Assembly: GCF_011365745.1 (NCBI RefSeq)
Contig: NZ_JAAOBY010000008.1
Coordinates: 1-64,000 of the forward strand
Length of the DNA: 64,000 bases
Origin: Flavobacterium turcicum
GTDB taxonomy: Bacteria > Bacteroidota > Bacteroidia > Flavobacteriales > Flavobacteriaceae
Reading direction: 5' to 3'
Part shown: positions 24,213 through 33,813 of the stretch, piece after piece
Layout: each line of letters begins with the position of its first letter
Numbering within the stretch: the first letter of the stretch is position 1
The notes under the pieces: model-generated
Database searches by the model: none
What the model was told of the DNA's origin: nothing
Seen by the model: the letters and a program-made list of their open reading frames with translations, nothing else
Translations under genes and position numbers: made by a program

Positions 24213-27200
24213 TTAGAATTGTACATTAGCTCCAAGCATGAATGTTCTTGCTTGCGGATAAATTCCTTTGTCGATACCAAATACACCACCTCCAATTTCT
24301 GGATCGTAACCTGTGTATTTTGTAATTGTAAATAGGTTTTCAGCATTTACATAAAATCGTAGTTTACTTGCTCCAATTTTGCTGATAGCTTTGGTTGGTA
24401 ATGAGTATCCAATTTGAATCAGCTTTAATCTCAAATAATCTCCTTTTTCAAGATAAAAGTCAGACATTCTACCAAAGTTGCTGTTGCTGTCGTTGTTCGT
24501 TAAACGTGGGTAAGTATTAGATGTTCCTTCGCCTGTCCATCTGCCCAAAGCGCTTGTTTGGTAATTGGCATTTCCTACATCGAGACGGCGTAAACCTTGG
24601 AATATTTTATTTCCAGCTGCTCCTTGCGAAAAGATCATTAAGTCGAAGTTTTTATAATCAAGGTTTAAAGTCAAACCGTAGGTGTATTTTGGGATATTTG
24701 TTCCTAAAAATTGTCTGTCATCATCTCCAATAGAGCCATTACCATTTGTATCAACCCAACGGAAATCTCCCGGGCGTGCATTAGGCTGAATTAATCCACC
24801 AGAAGTATTGATGTAGGCATCAATTTCGGCTTGGTTTTGAAATATACCAGCGGTTTTAAATCCATAAAAGGAATTGTATGATTGTCCTACTTGCGTTCTG
24901 GTTACTTGTCCCATTGATTGGAATGAAGCATCTCCTCCTATAAAATCTGAGTCAGAAGCTACATAAGTCACCCTATTTTCTAGATAAGCAATGTTTCCAT
25001 TTGCTGAAAAATTAAGATCTCCGAAGCTTTTTTTGTATCCAAGTTCAATCTCAATTCCTTTGTTGTCCATATCGGCTACGTTTCCTACTGGACTGGCAGT
25101 AACTCCAACATAACCAGGAATGTTAATTGGTCTTAAAATTCCTTTTGTAGATTTTTTGTACATGTCTACAGTTAAGGTAAAATCATTCAATATCTTAGAT
25201 TCAAATCCGATGTTAGCTTGTGAAGTTTCTTCCCATCTCAAATCTGGGTTATCTAAAGTAAGATTTGCGTATCCTGTAGTAATTGCTCCTGTGTTTCCAA
25301 AAGAATAATTGTAACCTCCTTCAACCAATGATAGGTATCTAAAATCCGGAATGGCATCATTACCTACAATTCCGTAACCTCCACGGATTTTAAAAGTATT
25401 CACAAATTTGTTTTCTTTCCAGAATTCTTCTTTGGTTACAACCCATCCTAAATTGAATGATGGGAAAACACCAAATTTATTATTAGCTCCAAAACGACTT
25501 GATCCGTCTCTACGAATAATACCCGTGAAAAGGTATTTTTCATCATAATCATAATTTACACGTGAAAACAACGATGTTAATTTGTGCTCAGTTGCATCGT
25601 AAGTGTAGCTAGTGCGGTCTGTTTGCGGAATGTCAAAATTGAAGGAGGCATCTCTGTAATCAGAAATTGGTAATCCAAACAAAGTAGCTCCTAAACCACC
25701 ACCAATATTATCAACATACGAACCTTGTCCTAATAATACAGTTAGGTTGTGTTTTGCAAATTTGTTGGTGTAAGTAACAATGTTCTCCACGTTCCAAGCA
25801 AAACTTTTGTTCTCGCTTTTACTATAATTGTTTTTTAGCACATTTGAAGTTGCGCTTAAATAAAATACGGGAGTAAAACCTTGCCCGCCCCAAGTTGATA
25901 ATTTTGCTCCAAGCGTAGATCTAACTTTTATATGTTTTGAAATAGCTGCTTCTAAATAGGCATTTCCAACGATATCATCAGATGTTGAAAAACTGCCTAA
26001 TCTAGTTTTTGCGTAGGCTAATGGATTAGTCATTTCTTGGCCAACCAAACTTGATATTCCGTAAGGATTACCGTTAGCATCTCTAATTACTGGATTACCA
26101 GCATATGGTGCTTGGTTCGCTTTTGTTGGATCTGTTTCAACTAATGGTGTCGTTGGGTCTAAGTTGATAGCAGAACTTAAAGGACCTCCAAATTCACTAT
26201 TGGTATTTCCTATCCCTGTTGATTTTTGTCTAGAAAAACCAAGTGTTTGTCCAAAAGTAAATACGTCAGATATTTTGTGGGTAGAATTAAGTCGGAAGTT
26301 TTTCTTTGAAAAATTCGAAATCTCAGTCATAACGATCCCTTCTTGGTCCTGAATACCAAACGAAGCATAAAAGTTTGACTTTTCGCTTCCGCCACTAAGG
26401 CTTACTTCATGTGAGTAACGGAATGCTGACTTATTGAAAATTGCTTTTTGCCAATCGGTTCCCACACCTAAAGATGATGGATTAGCAAACACAGGCGAAC
26501 CACCAGCTGCCGTTGATTTTTCGTTTAAAATAGTTGCGTATTGTGTAGCATTTAATAGATTTAGTGTTTTTTCAGGTGCTGAAAATCCAGAAAATCCTGT
26601 ATAGCTTACTGCTATTTTACCATTTTTACCCTTCTTAGTCGTAATCAATATAACTCCTGTCGCGGCGCGAGTTCCATAAATTGCTGCTGATGCGGCATCT
26701 TTTAAGACTTCAACAGATTCAATGTCAGATTGGTTTAAAAATCCAATTCCATTTCCATCTACCACAACACCATCAACTACCCAAAGCGGATTGTTTCCTC
26801 CATCTCCAAAAGTAGTAACACCTCTTACTCGAATTGTGCTTCCAGATCCTGGCTGACCTGAACTTGCTGCAATTGTAACACCAGAAACACGGCCTTGAAG
26901 TGCTTGCTCAATTCTTCCGTTAGGTACTTTTTCTAGATCTTTCGCTTTTACACTAGATATTGCTCCAGTAACAACACTTTTCTTTTGCGTGCCGTAACCA
27001 ACTACAACAACTTCCTGTAGGTTTTCAGTGGATGCTTGTAATTTAATTGAAATATTTTGTCTGCTGTTAATGGCTTGACTAGTGGTCGTATATCCAACAT
27101 AGCTAAACTCAAGTGTGGCTTTAGAGTCGGCTGTAATTTGATAAAGTCCATCAAAATCAGTTGTGGTTCCTTTTGTAGTACCTTTAATAAGAATACTCAC

Positions 27201-27323
27201 TCCTGGGATGGGCATACCAGTTTCGTCAGAGACTTTTCCTTTCACGGTTGTTTCTTGCGCTTGTGCAAAAGCTGTGAAAAGAATAGATAATAGACAAAAA
27301 ATAAACACTTTTGAAAATTTCAT
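24213..27323 (-). CDS. SusC/RagA family TonB-linked outer-membrane receptor
   Basis: 1036 residues. A signal peptide ends near FAQAQ. A CarboxypepD_reg-like domain comes next (VKGKVSDETGMPIPGVSILIKG), then the plug with VVVGYGTQKKSVVTGAISSV and VLKDAASAAIYGTRAATGVILITTKKG. A long beta-barrel ends in an aromatic terminal strand (MLGANVQF). No STN signalling domain is seen, so this receptor is unlikely to use the FecR/sigma route; regulation fits the divergent membrane regulator instead. It is the first gene of the susC-susD-EEP-GH30-GH30 operon and depends on the TonB/ExbBD system for glycan import. Confidence 0.96.
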   Translation of the reverse strand: MKFSKVFIFCLLSILFTAFAQAQETTVKGKVSDETGMPIPGVSILIKGTTKGTTTDFDGLYQITADSKATLEFSYVGYTTTSQAINSRQNISIKLQASTENLQEVVVVGYGTQKKSVVTGAISSVKAKDLEKVPNGRIEQALQGRVSGVTIAASSGQPGSGSTIRVRGVTTFGDGGNNPLWVVDGVVVDGNGIGFLNQSDIESVEVLKDAASAAIYGTRAATGVILITTKKGKNGKIAVSYTGFSGFSAPEKTLNLLNATQYATILNEKSTAAGGSPVFANPSSLGVGTDWQKAIFNKSAFRYSHEVSLSGGSEKSNFYASFGIQDQEGIVMTEISNFSKKNFRLNSTHKISDVFTFGQTLGFSRQKSTGIGNTNSEFGGPLSSAINLDPTTPLVETDPTKANQAPYAGNPVIRDANGNPYGISSLVGQEMTNPLAYAKTRLGSFSTSDDIVGNAYLEAAISKHIKVRSTLGAKLSTWGGQGFTPVFYLSATSNVLKNNYSKSENKSFAWNVENIVTYTNKFAKHNLTVLLGQGSYVDNIGGGLGATLFGLPISDYRDASFNFDIPQTDRTSYTYDATEHKLTSLFSRVNYDYDEKYLFTGIIRRDGSSRFGANNKFGVFPSFNLGWVVTKEEFWKENKFVNTFKIRGGYGIVGNDAIPDFRYLSLVEGGYNYSFGNTGAITTGYANLTLDNPDLRWEETSQANIGFESKILNDFTLTVDMYKKSTKGILRPINIPGYVGVTASPVGNVADMDNKGIEIELGYKKSFGDLNFSANGNIAYLENRVTYVASDSDFIGGDASFQSMGQVTRTQVGQSYNSFYGFKTAGIFQNQAEIDAYINTSGGLIQPNARPGDFRWVDTNGNGSIGDDDRQFLGTNIPKYTYGLTLNLDYKNFDLMIFSQGAAGNKIFQGLRRLDVGNANYQTSALGRWTGEGTSNTYPRLTNNDSNSNFGRMSDFYLEKGDYLRLKLIQIGYSLPTKAISKIGASKLRFYVNAENLFTITKYTGYDPEIGGGVFGIDKGIYPQARTFMLGANVQF

Positions 27324-27658
27324 ATTTCTAAAAATTTTGGTTAATTAATTAGTAATTTGATGCAATACTAGTATAAAATTTTCTGTATTCGTTTTTTATA
27401 ATCCTTACAAAAACACATCAAAGTATATTTTAATACTTTACAAAAACACATCAAAAATTTTGTAAAATATTGATTTAAAATCCATTAAAATTTATTTTGC
27501 TTTCTTATTAAGATGTTAAATAATTTAAAAACCACTACATTTATAGTAGTTACAGAAAAATTCTCTTTTTTTGTATTTGATTAATAACAAAGCTTCTATT
27601 GTAGGACATGCTCAGTGGATTTTTAGCTTATATCATTACCATCTTTTATTTTGAAAAA
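27324..27658. promoter_or_regulatory. susC / regulator divergent region with an 18-bp direct repeat
   Basis: Very AT-rich 335-bp spacer. TTACAAAAACACATCAAA occurs twice in the same orientation, at 27405-27422 and 27438-27455, a 33-bp phase (about three helical turns). The repeats lie 80-130 bp upstream of the susC start codon. They are good candidates for the binding site of the divergently encoded regulator. I found no convincing TTG-N19-TAnnTTTG promoter here, which would fit activator-dependent transcription. Confidence 0.5.
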
Positions 27659-30532
27659 ATGAAATTCAAAAAGTATATTGTTTTTATTGTTGTCTACTTT
27701 TCGGTGTTCAATTCTTGTATTGCTCAAGTAAAAAGCATTGGATTACCAGAAGTGAGAAATTATAAAAAATCAGATTATAAAGCCGGTACACAAAACTGGG
27801 ATATAGATCAGGATGCTAATGGTAATATGTATTTTGCCAATAATAGTGGGTTGTTGCAATATGATGGTTCTTCATGGCGTAGGTATCCATTACAAAATAC
27901 AGGAGCAGTAAGAGCACTGAAAATCGATTCTTCCGGGCGAATTTTTGTAGGTGGTTATGATGAATTTGGATATTACAAAGCCAATGCAAAGGGAAAATTG
28001 GATTATGTTTCATTATCTAAACTATTGCAATCTAATCGTCCTAAGTCAATTGATTTTATATGGAAAATTCATCTTTATCAAGATGAGGTTGTTTTTCAAT
28101 CATTCACCAAAGTATACATTTACAAAAACGGAAAATTAAAAATACTTGAACCTATAAGTAGGTTTCAGTTTTCATTCGTAGTTAAAAATCAATTGATTTT
28201 TCAGGATAAAGAAGCTGGTTTACTTGAATATGTGAATGGAGGATTACGTCCGTTAAAGGGTACAGCGGTTTTAAATTCTACTGAAGTTTGGGGTATTTTT
28301 CCTTTGCCAAATCAGCAACTTTTGATTAGTACTTTGGACAAAGGAATGTTTGTTTATGATCAAGAGACTACCAAACCTTGGAATACGGAGGCGAATAAAT
28401 TTGTGCTAAGAAATAGCGCTTTAGGTGGTGTTATAGTGGGTAAGAACAATATTGCTCTTAATTCTGTTCTTGATGGAATTATAATTTGTGATTTGAATGG
28501 CAAAATTATCCAACACATTAATTACCAACAAGGATTGCAAAATAACACTGTTCTTTCCTCATTTATCGATAACAAAAATAATTTGTGGTTAGGATTAGAT
28601 AATGGTATTGCATTTATAAATGAGAATTCGCCTTTTTCATTTTTTGGTTTTAGTTATAATTTAAGTACAGTTTATGCGTCGGTAATTCACCAAGGTAATT
28701 TATATGTGGCTACCAATCAGGGGTTGTTTTACCATTCGTGGAATTCAAGTTTTAGAGATGGAAATTTTAAAATTGTTGCTGGTACAACTGGTCAAGCGTG
28801 GAATATTCAAGTAGTTGATGGACAACTTATATGCGCACACAATAGAGGAGCTCTTTTGATTTCTGGTGAAAAAGTTATTGAGGTTTTAAGTTCTAAAGGG
28901 CATTTTGGGTTTAAATCGGTTCCAAACCAACCGCAATTTATTATTGGTTCGACCTACAGCGGTTTTACTGTTTTTGAGAAAGGAACATCGGGTTTTAGTT
29001 TTAAAAATATCATTTCAGGATTCGACTTGTCAGCTAACACTTTTGAAATTGACGAACATAATTTATGGCTAAAAAAAGATAATGTTGTATACCAACTTGC
29101 GTTTACTACTGATTTGAGCCGATTCCAGAAAATAAAAGTGTATCCTAATTTTGATAAGAATAACAAAGGTATTGGTAGTGTTCAGCGTATCAACGGAGCA
29201 GTTTATTTTCAAGCGAATAATCGATTTTATCGTTTTTCTGAAAAAAAAACTTTGTTTATTGAAGATAAAAACATCTCGCAATTGTTCAAAAATTTACCTC
29301 AAATAGCTGCTTTAAGCCAAGATAAATACGATAATTTATGGTATTTTTTTAAAGAATCATTAGGTGTTTTGCGTAAGCAAAATGATGGAAGTTATAAAAA
29401 TGAAACGGCTGCGTTTAGTAATTTATCTGGTAATCTCGTATCCAATTATATGTCGATAAACGTCGCAGGTTCTTCGGATATTTTAATAGGACTTACCGAT
29501 GGTTTAGCCCACTACAATTCAAATATTCCTAATAATTCTTTGCAAAAACCACGCGCCTTTATTCGAAGTTTTTCGTATCCTGATGAAACTGTTTTGTTTG
29601 GTAATGGCAGCGTTGCTCCTCAAAAAGTGACAATACCATTTAGTTCTAATCGGGTAAAATTTACATTTTCATCTCCAATTTATGATAATTTAGAGAATGT
29701 AGAATTCTCCTATCAGCTTGAAGGCTTTGATGATCTGTGGAGTAATTGGTCAGGAACCTCAATTAAAGAATATACCAATTTAAGGGAGGGAACTTATACT
29801 ATGAAATTAAAGGTGAGAAATAGTAACGGAATTGAATCTGAAGAGGTAACAGTTAGTTTCGAAGTTGCTCCGCCTTGGTACCGCCATTTTTTGGCTTACC
29901 TACTTTATGTGGTGCTATTGGTGGGTTGTGTTTTCTTTGTTAGAAAACGAATTCAGGTTAAAATTAGAAAGAACAAATATTATGAAACTATAGAGCAACG
30001 TAGGCTATATTTAGAACGTGAAGCTAAAATTAGACAAGAGCAATACGATTTAGAGAAAGAGATTGAGAAATTAAAAAACGATAAATTAAAGATCAAAATT
30101 TTAGCCAAGGATAAAGAGTTGGTTAATAATTCTCTACAGGTTGTAAAGAAAAATAAGATTTTGAACGGAATCATCCATAAATTAAAAGATATTAATGCGG
30201 ATGCTTTTGATGAGTCAACAAAGTTTCAGTTTTCCAAATTAAACAAAAGCATTGTCAAGGAGGTAAATGCAGATAAAAGTTGGAAGGATCTTGAAAAGCA
30301 CATTAAAAATGTCCATTTTGATTTCTTAAAAAGATTGAAAGAACAATATCCTACAATTAGTCCGAGGGAGTTGGATTTGTCAACCTATCTTTTAATGAAT
30401 ATGTCTACTAAAGAAATTGCTGAAATTATGAATATTTCTACTGGTGGAGTAGAGTTGGCCCGTTATCGACTTCGTAAAAAGTTAGGGCTAAATAAAAAAG
30501 AAAACCTTATTGGTTTTCTCATGAGTATTTAA
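27659..30532 (+). CDS. Membrane-spanning PUL regulator: propeller sensor, Y_Y_Y domain, LuxR-type HTH (SusR-like)
   Basis: 957 residues from the ATG at 27659. A TTG at 27608 would add 17 residues before the signal peptide and is less likely. The order is: signal peptide (ends SCIAQ), a large periplasmic propeller of two-component-regulator type repeats (NWDIDQDANGNMYFANNSGLLQYDG, NNLWLGLDNGIAFINENSPFSFFG), a Y_Y_Y domain (~680-745: FSYQLEGFDDLWSNWSG), one membrane helix (~HFLAYLLYVVLLVGCVFFV), a coiled coil, and a C-terminal LuxR/GerE-like HTH (SPRELDLSTYLLMNMSTKEIAEIMN). It senses glycan in the periplasm and binds DNA directly, as SusR does. No kinase or receiver domain is present, so it is not a hybrid two-component system. 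It diverges from susC and most likely activates that operon. Confidence 0.9.
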   Translation: MKFKKYIVFIVVYFSVFNSCIAQVKSIGLPEVRNYKKSDYKAGTQNWDIDQDANGNMYFANNSGLLQYDGSSWRRYPLQNTGAVRALKIDSSGRIFVGGYDEFGYYKANAKGKLDYVSLSKLLQSNRPKSIDFIWKIHLYQDEVVFQSFTKVYIYKNGKLKILEPISRFQFSFVVKNQLIFQDKEAGLLEYVNGGLRPLKGTAVLNSTEVWGIFPLPNQQLLISTLDKGMFVYDQETTKPWNTEANKFVLRNSALGGVIVGKNNIALNSVLDGIIICDLNGKIIQHINYQQGLQNNTVLSSFIDNKNNLWLGLDNGIAFINENSPFSFFGFSYNLSTVYASVIHQGNLYVATNQGLFYHSWNSSFRDGNFKIVAGTTGQAWNIQVVDGQLICAHNRGALLISGEKVIEVLSSKGHFGFKSVPNQPQFIIGSTYSGFTVFEKGTSGFSFKNIISGFDLSANTFEIDEHNLWLKKDNVVYQLAFTTDLSRFQKIKVYPNFDKNNKGIGSVQRINGAVYFQANNRFYRFSEKKTLFIEDKNISQLFKNLPQIAALSQDKYDNLWYFFKESLGVLRKQNDGSYKNETAAFSNLSGNLVSNYMSINVAGSSDILIGLTDGLAHYNSNIPNNSLQKPRAFIRSFSYPDETVLFGNGSVAPQKVTIPFSSNRVKFTFSSPIYDNLENVEFSYQLEGFDDLWSNWSGTSIKEYTNLREGTYTMKLKVRNSNGIESEEVTVSFEVAPPWYRHFLAYLLYVVLLVGCVFFVRKRIQVKIRKNKYYETIEQRRLYLEREAKIRQEQYDLEKEIEKLKNDKLKIKILAKDKELVNNSLQVVKKNKILNGIIHKLKDINADAFDESTKFQFSKLNKSIVKEVNADKSWKDLEKHIKNVHFDFLKRLKEQYPTISPRELDLSTYLLMNMSTKEIAEIMNISTGGVELARYRLRKKLGLNKKENLIGFLMSI

Positions 30533-30533
30533 A

Positions 30534-30577
30534 TTAACAAAGCCCTAATTATATCATTATCATTAGGGCTTTGTTGT
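30534..30577. terminator. Bidirectional terminator between the regulator and murF
   Basis: Perfect 14-bp stem AACAAAGCCCTAAT (30536-30549) / ATTAGGGCTTTGTT (30562-30575). Confidence 0.78.
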
Positions 30578-31863
30578 TATTTGATGAAGGCTGTAGTGCG
30601 TTCCAAAGCCATACCGCGAGATCCTTTTATCAATATTGAATTGTCGTTGAATGAAATATTAGCTAAATCTTTGGCAAAGTCATCAAAGCTTTCAAAAAAG
30701 AATAAATTTGATTGTACTATTTGCTGAGCTTTAAAATCAGATCCAACAAAATAACAAATGATGTTTGCTTCATTTTGTACCGATTCTATTATGAGTTTGT
30801 GTTCTTGTTTGCTTTCTTCTCCAAGCTCAAACATATCTCCTAACACTAATATTTTATTCAGGTCTTGCAGTTGAATGAAATTGGCAATAGCAACCTTCAT
30901 ACTGCTTGGATTGGCGTTGTACGCATCTAAGATGATTTTGTTGCTTCCTATTTGCAGCAATTGCGATCGATTGTTTTCAGGAATATAGTTTTCAAGTGCA
31001 ACTTTAATATCAGTTAGTGCTACCTTAAAATAGGTTCCTATTGCAATGGCAGCATTGATATTGTTGGCATTATACAATCCAATTAATTGCGATTGTATTT
31101 CAACGTTATTGTAGTTTATTTTTGCCAGCGGCTTTGCCTCAATTGCTGAGATATTTATATCTGCTTCTTTTTTATTAACTCCAAAAGAGTAGCGTTCTAT
31201 TGAATTTGTTTTTGCTATTTGAATTTCGTCTTCTAAATTTACAAATACGAGTTTAGCTGCTTTTTTAAGGTAGTCATACATTTCGCTTTTACCTTTAATG
31301 ACGCCTTCAACTCCACCAAATCCTTCTAAATGTGCCTTTCCGAAATTAGTAATATATCCAAAATCAGGTTGTGCAATTTCGCACAGAAATTCAATCTCTT
31401 TTTGATGGTTGGCACCCATTTCAACGATTCCTATTTCAGTTGTTTTATTAAACGAGAGAAGTGTCAAAGGCACACCAATGTGATTGTTGAGGTTGCCCAC
31501 TGTTGCTTTAGTTTTGAATTTTTTTGACAACACCACATTAATGAGTTCTTTCGTAGTTGTCTTTCCGTTGCTGCCGGTAAGTGCTACAATCGGGATGTTC
31601 AAGTACTGTCTATGAAACTTAGCTAATTCTTGTAATGCTACTAAGCTATCTGGTACAAGGATGGTTCGATGATCAAATAAATAATTTGGATTATCAATAA
31701 TAACAAAGGATGCTCCTTTTAGTAATGCTTCCTCTGCAAAAGTGTTAGCGTCAAACCGTTCTCCTTTTATGGCTACAAATAAAGATTTAGGTTCAATTTT
31801 TCGAGTGTCAATTGATATTGAGCTACATTCAAGAAAAAGTTTGTGCAAATGATTAATGTCCAT
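30577..31863 (-). CDS. murF: UDP-N-acetylmuramoyl-tripeptide--D-alanyl-D-alanine ligase
   Basis: 428 residues. The Mur ligase order is complete: N-terminal uridine-binding domain (SIDTRKIEPKSLFVAIKGERFDAN), central ATPase with P-loop ALTGSNGKTTTKELI and EMGANHQKEIEFL, and C-terminal domain with ILDAYNANPSSMKVAI and LGDMFELGEES. It adds D-Ala-D-Ala to the UDP-MurNAc tripeptide in the cytoplasm. It lies downstream of gldJ on the same strand, separated by a strong hairpin. Expression is therefore probably uncoupled or only partly coupled to gldJ. Confidence 0.95.
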   Translation of the reverse strand: MDINHLHKLFLECSSISIDTRKIEPKSLFVAIKGERFDANTFAEEALLKGASFVIIDNPNYLFDHRTILVPDSLVALQELAKFHRQYLNIPIVALTGSNGKTTTKELINVVLSKKFKTKATVGNLNNHIGVPLTLLSFNKTTEIGIVEMGANHQKEIEFLCEIAQPDFGYITNFGKAHLEGFGGVEGVIKGKSEMYDYLKKAAKLVFVNLEDEIQIAKTNSIERYSFGVNKKEADINISAIEAKPLAKINYNNVEIQSQLIGLYNANNINAAIAIGTYFKVALTDIKVALENYIPENNRSQLLQIGSNKIILDAYNANPSSMKVAIANFIQLQDLNKILVLGDMFELGEESKQEHKLIIESVQNEANIICYFVGSDFKAQQIVQSNLFFFESFDDFAKDLANISFNDNSILIKGSRGMALERTTAFIK

Positions 31864-31875
31864 AGCAATAGTGTA

Positions 31876-31910
31876 TAAAAAACAAAAGCCCTAATCAAAG
31901 GGCTTTTGTG
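31876..31910 (-). terminator. Terminator of gldJ
   Basis: Perfect 11-bp stem ACAAAAGCCCT (31882-31892) / AGGGCTTTTGT (31899-31909). An A-run on the left supplies the U-tract of the minus-strand transcript. Confidence 0.8.
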
Positions 31911-31929
31911 GGTAAATGATGTTTTGATT

Positions 31930-33606
31930 TTAGTTTCTGGCAGATCTTTTCTTGTCTGCTTTTGGACCTACACGTGACATAGCACATCTAAACCCAATGT
32001 AGTCTGTTGCCATATCTTGAGGAAAATATCTTCTTTGAGCTGGATCTAACCAATATGCTCTATCTCTCCAAGAACCTCCTTTGTAAACTCTTGATTCATC
32101 GTTAATTAACGTTGTTCTTTTGCTAGAACTATCGTATTTTCTAACCATTTTACCTAAACTGTCTGTTGTTACATTATGTTTAGGAGAGTTATACATTTTT
32201 TTGTCTGATTTTGTTTTGTCATCATCTGACTCTGACTCTCCAAAATTGTAATAACGAGTAGACTGTTTGTCACCATCTCTGTAATTGATGTTGTTACTTT
32301 TATCAAAGTTTTGTCTTAAGTAAGTTTCTTGCTCATCAACAGGTACTTGTGCAATTTGTCCTGGGAAGTTTCTAGCGATAATTCTACCATTACTTAGCGT
32401 GTCGTATTTCATGTTCGCTTTAGTAACAATTTCAACTTTTCCGTCAGCACCAATTTTGTTTTTTGTGTACTGGTTTCCTCTAAAGTAGTTGAAGTCATTA
32501 GCTTCATTATCAACAATTGGTCTGTATACGTCTTGTACCCATTCTGCAACGTTTCCGGCCATGTCATACAATCCAAAATCGTTAGCTGGATATTTTTTTA
32601 CTTCGTTAGTAATATCTGCACCATCATCAGACCATCCTGCAATTCCGCCGTAATCACCATTTCCTTGTTTAAAGTTGGCAAGCTGATCGCCTTTGCTCAC
32701 TCTCTTTCCTGAACGTGTATAACCTCCAGACCAAGGATATTTCTTTTGTCCTTTGTAAATATTGTACTCTCTTTGTCCTACATCAGCAGCAGCAGCATAT
32801 TCCCATTCTGCTTCAGTTGGTAAGCGGTACTCTGGTAATAAGATTCCAGAAGAACGCTGTGCATAAACATTTTTAGGTTCTGCGGCAGTTCCATTTCTAC
32901 CAGCAGGTGCTCTTCTTGCTCCTTTTTTCAAAACAATAGTTTCGTCTCCTCCGTAAGCAGAAGTTGGCGTTGCCAAATAAGTTTCAGTATCAAAATTACT
33001 TTCAGCAGTTACGTCTTTGGTCTTTGCATTTTTCTTTAGGTAACCGTTTTTTTCTAACAAAGCTTCGTTTACACGCTGTGTTCTCCAGTTGCTAAATTCA
33101 ACAGCCTGAATCCAATTAACACCAACTACTGGGTATTCCGCATAAGACGGATGTCTCAAGTAGTTATTAGTCATTGTTTCATTGTATCCTAATCTATTGC
33201 GCCATACCAAAGTATCTGGTGATGCTCCTTCGTAAATGTTTTTATAGTTTTCTTCAGTTGGAGGGTATACACTTTTTAACCAATCTAAGTAATCTAAGTA
33301 CATGGAATTGGTAACTTCTGTTTCATCCATATAAAATGATTGCACGTGTTGCTGCGTTGGAGAATTGTTCCAATCATGCATTACGTCATCTTGTACTTTA
33401 CCCATTGTAAAGGTTCCTCCTTCAACAAAAACCAATCCTGGTCCTGCATCTTGCTTCTTTTTACTAGAGCCTTTTCTACTATCCATGTTCCAACCCGTGG
33501 CTCTCGATGTATTCTTTGAGCTGGATTTTTTACTACAACTGGAAAAACCTACTAACAACATAATTGCAAGTAAAGCCTGTAAGCCCATAATTCTGTTTGC
33601 TTTCAT
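31930..33606 (-). CDS. gldJ: Gliding motility lipoprotein GldJ
   Basis: 558 residues. The lipoprotein signal has Cys24 (VGFSSCSKK). The rest is a formylglycine-generating-enzyme/sulfatase-modifying-factor fold: [69 protein letters not shown] and IGFRCAMSR. This matches GldJ, which in F. johnsoniae is required for gliding and type IX secretion and stabilises other Gld proteins. Catalytic FGE activity is not expected. The gene is divergent from porU, the common flavobacterial arrangement. A TAAATTTG box at 33732-33725 (minus) may be its -7 element. Confidence 0.94.
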   Translation of the reverse strand: MKANRIMGLQALLAIMLLVGFSSCSKKSSSKNTSRATGWNMDSRKGSSKKKQDAGPGLVFVEGGTFTMGKVQDDVMHDWNNSPTQQHVQSFYMDETEVTNSMYLDYLDWLKSVYPPTEENYKNIYEGASPDTLVWRNRLGYNETMTNNYLRHPSYAEYPVVGVNWIQAVEFSNWRTQRVNEALLEKNGYLKKNAKTKDVTAESNFDTETYLATPTSAYGGDETIVLKKGARRAPAGRNGTAAEPKNVYAQRSSGILLPEYRLPTEAEWEYAAAADVGQREYNIYKGQKKYPWSGGYTRSGKRVSKGDQLANFKQGNGDYGGIAGWSDDGADITNEVKKYPANDFGLYDMAGNVAEWVQDVYRPIVDNEANDFNYFRGNQYTKNKIGADGKVEIVTKANMKYDTLSNGRIIARNFPGQIAQVPVDEQETYLRQNFDKSNNINYRDGDKQSTRYYNFGESESDDDKTKSDKKMYNSPKHNVTTDSLGKMVRKYDSSSKRTTLINDESRVYKGGSWRDRAYWLDPAQRRYFPQDMATDYIGFRCAMSRVGPKADKKRSARN

Positions 33607-33813
33607 ACTCTTTTGGGGGTAATAATTTTAATGCCGCAATATAATAATTAACAATTAATTGGCATCTAACTTTTTTTAAAAAATTTATCAATCTAATTTT
33701 AACATTAAATTGTCTAATAGAACGCAAATTTATACTATTTATTATTCAGTATGGCACGAAATGATTTATTTTTACGCATTAATAATAAGGTCTGTACAAT
33801 CCCGTTAAAAATC

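Noticed and set aside
27608..27658. TTG start for the PUL regulator
   Set aside because: The 17 extra residues precede a good signal peptide that begins at the ATG at 27659.
27659..30532. Hybrid two-component system
   Set aside because: No histidine kinase, ATPase or receiver domain lies between the membrane helix and the LuxR-type HTH.
33751..33813. Upstream ATG start of porU
   Set aside because: It would place 21 residues before the signal peptide starting at 33814.
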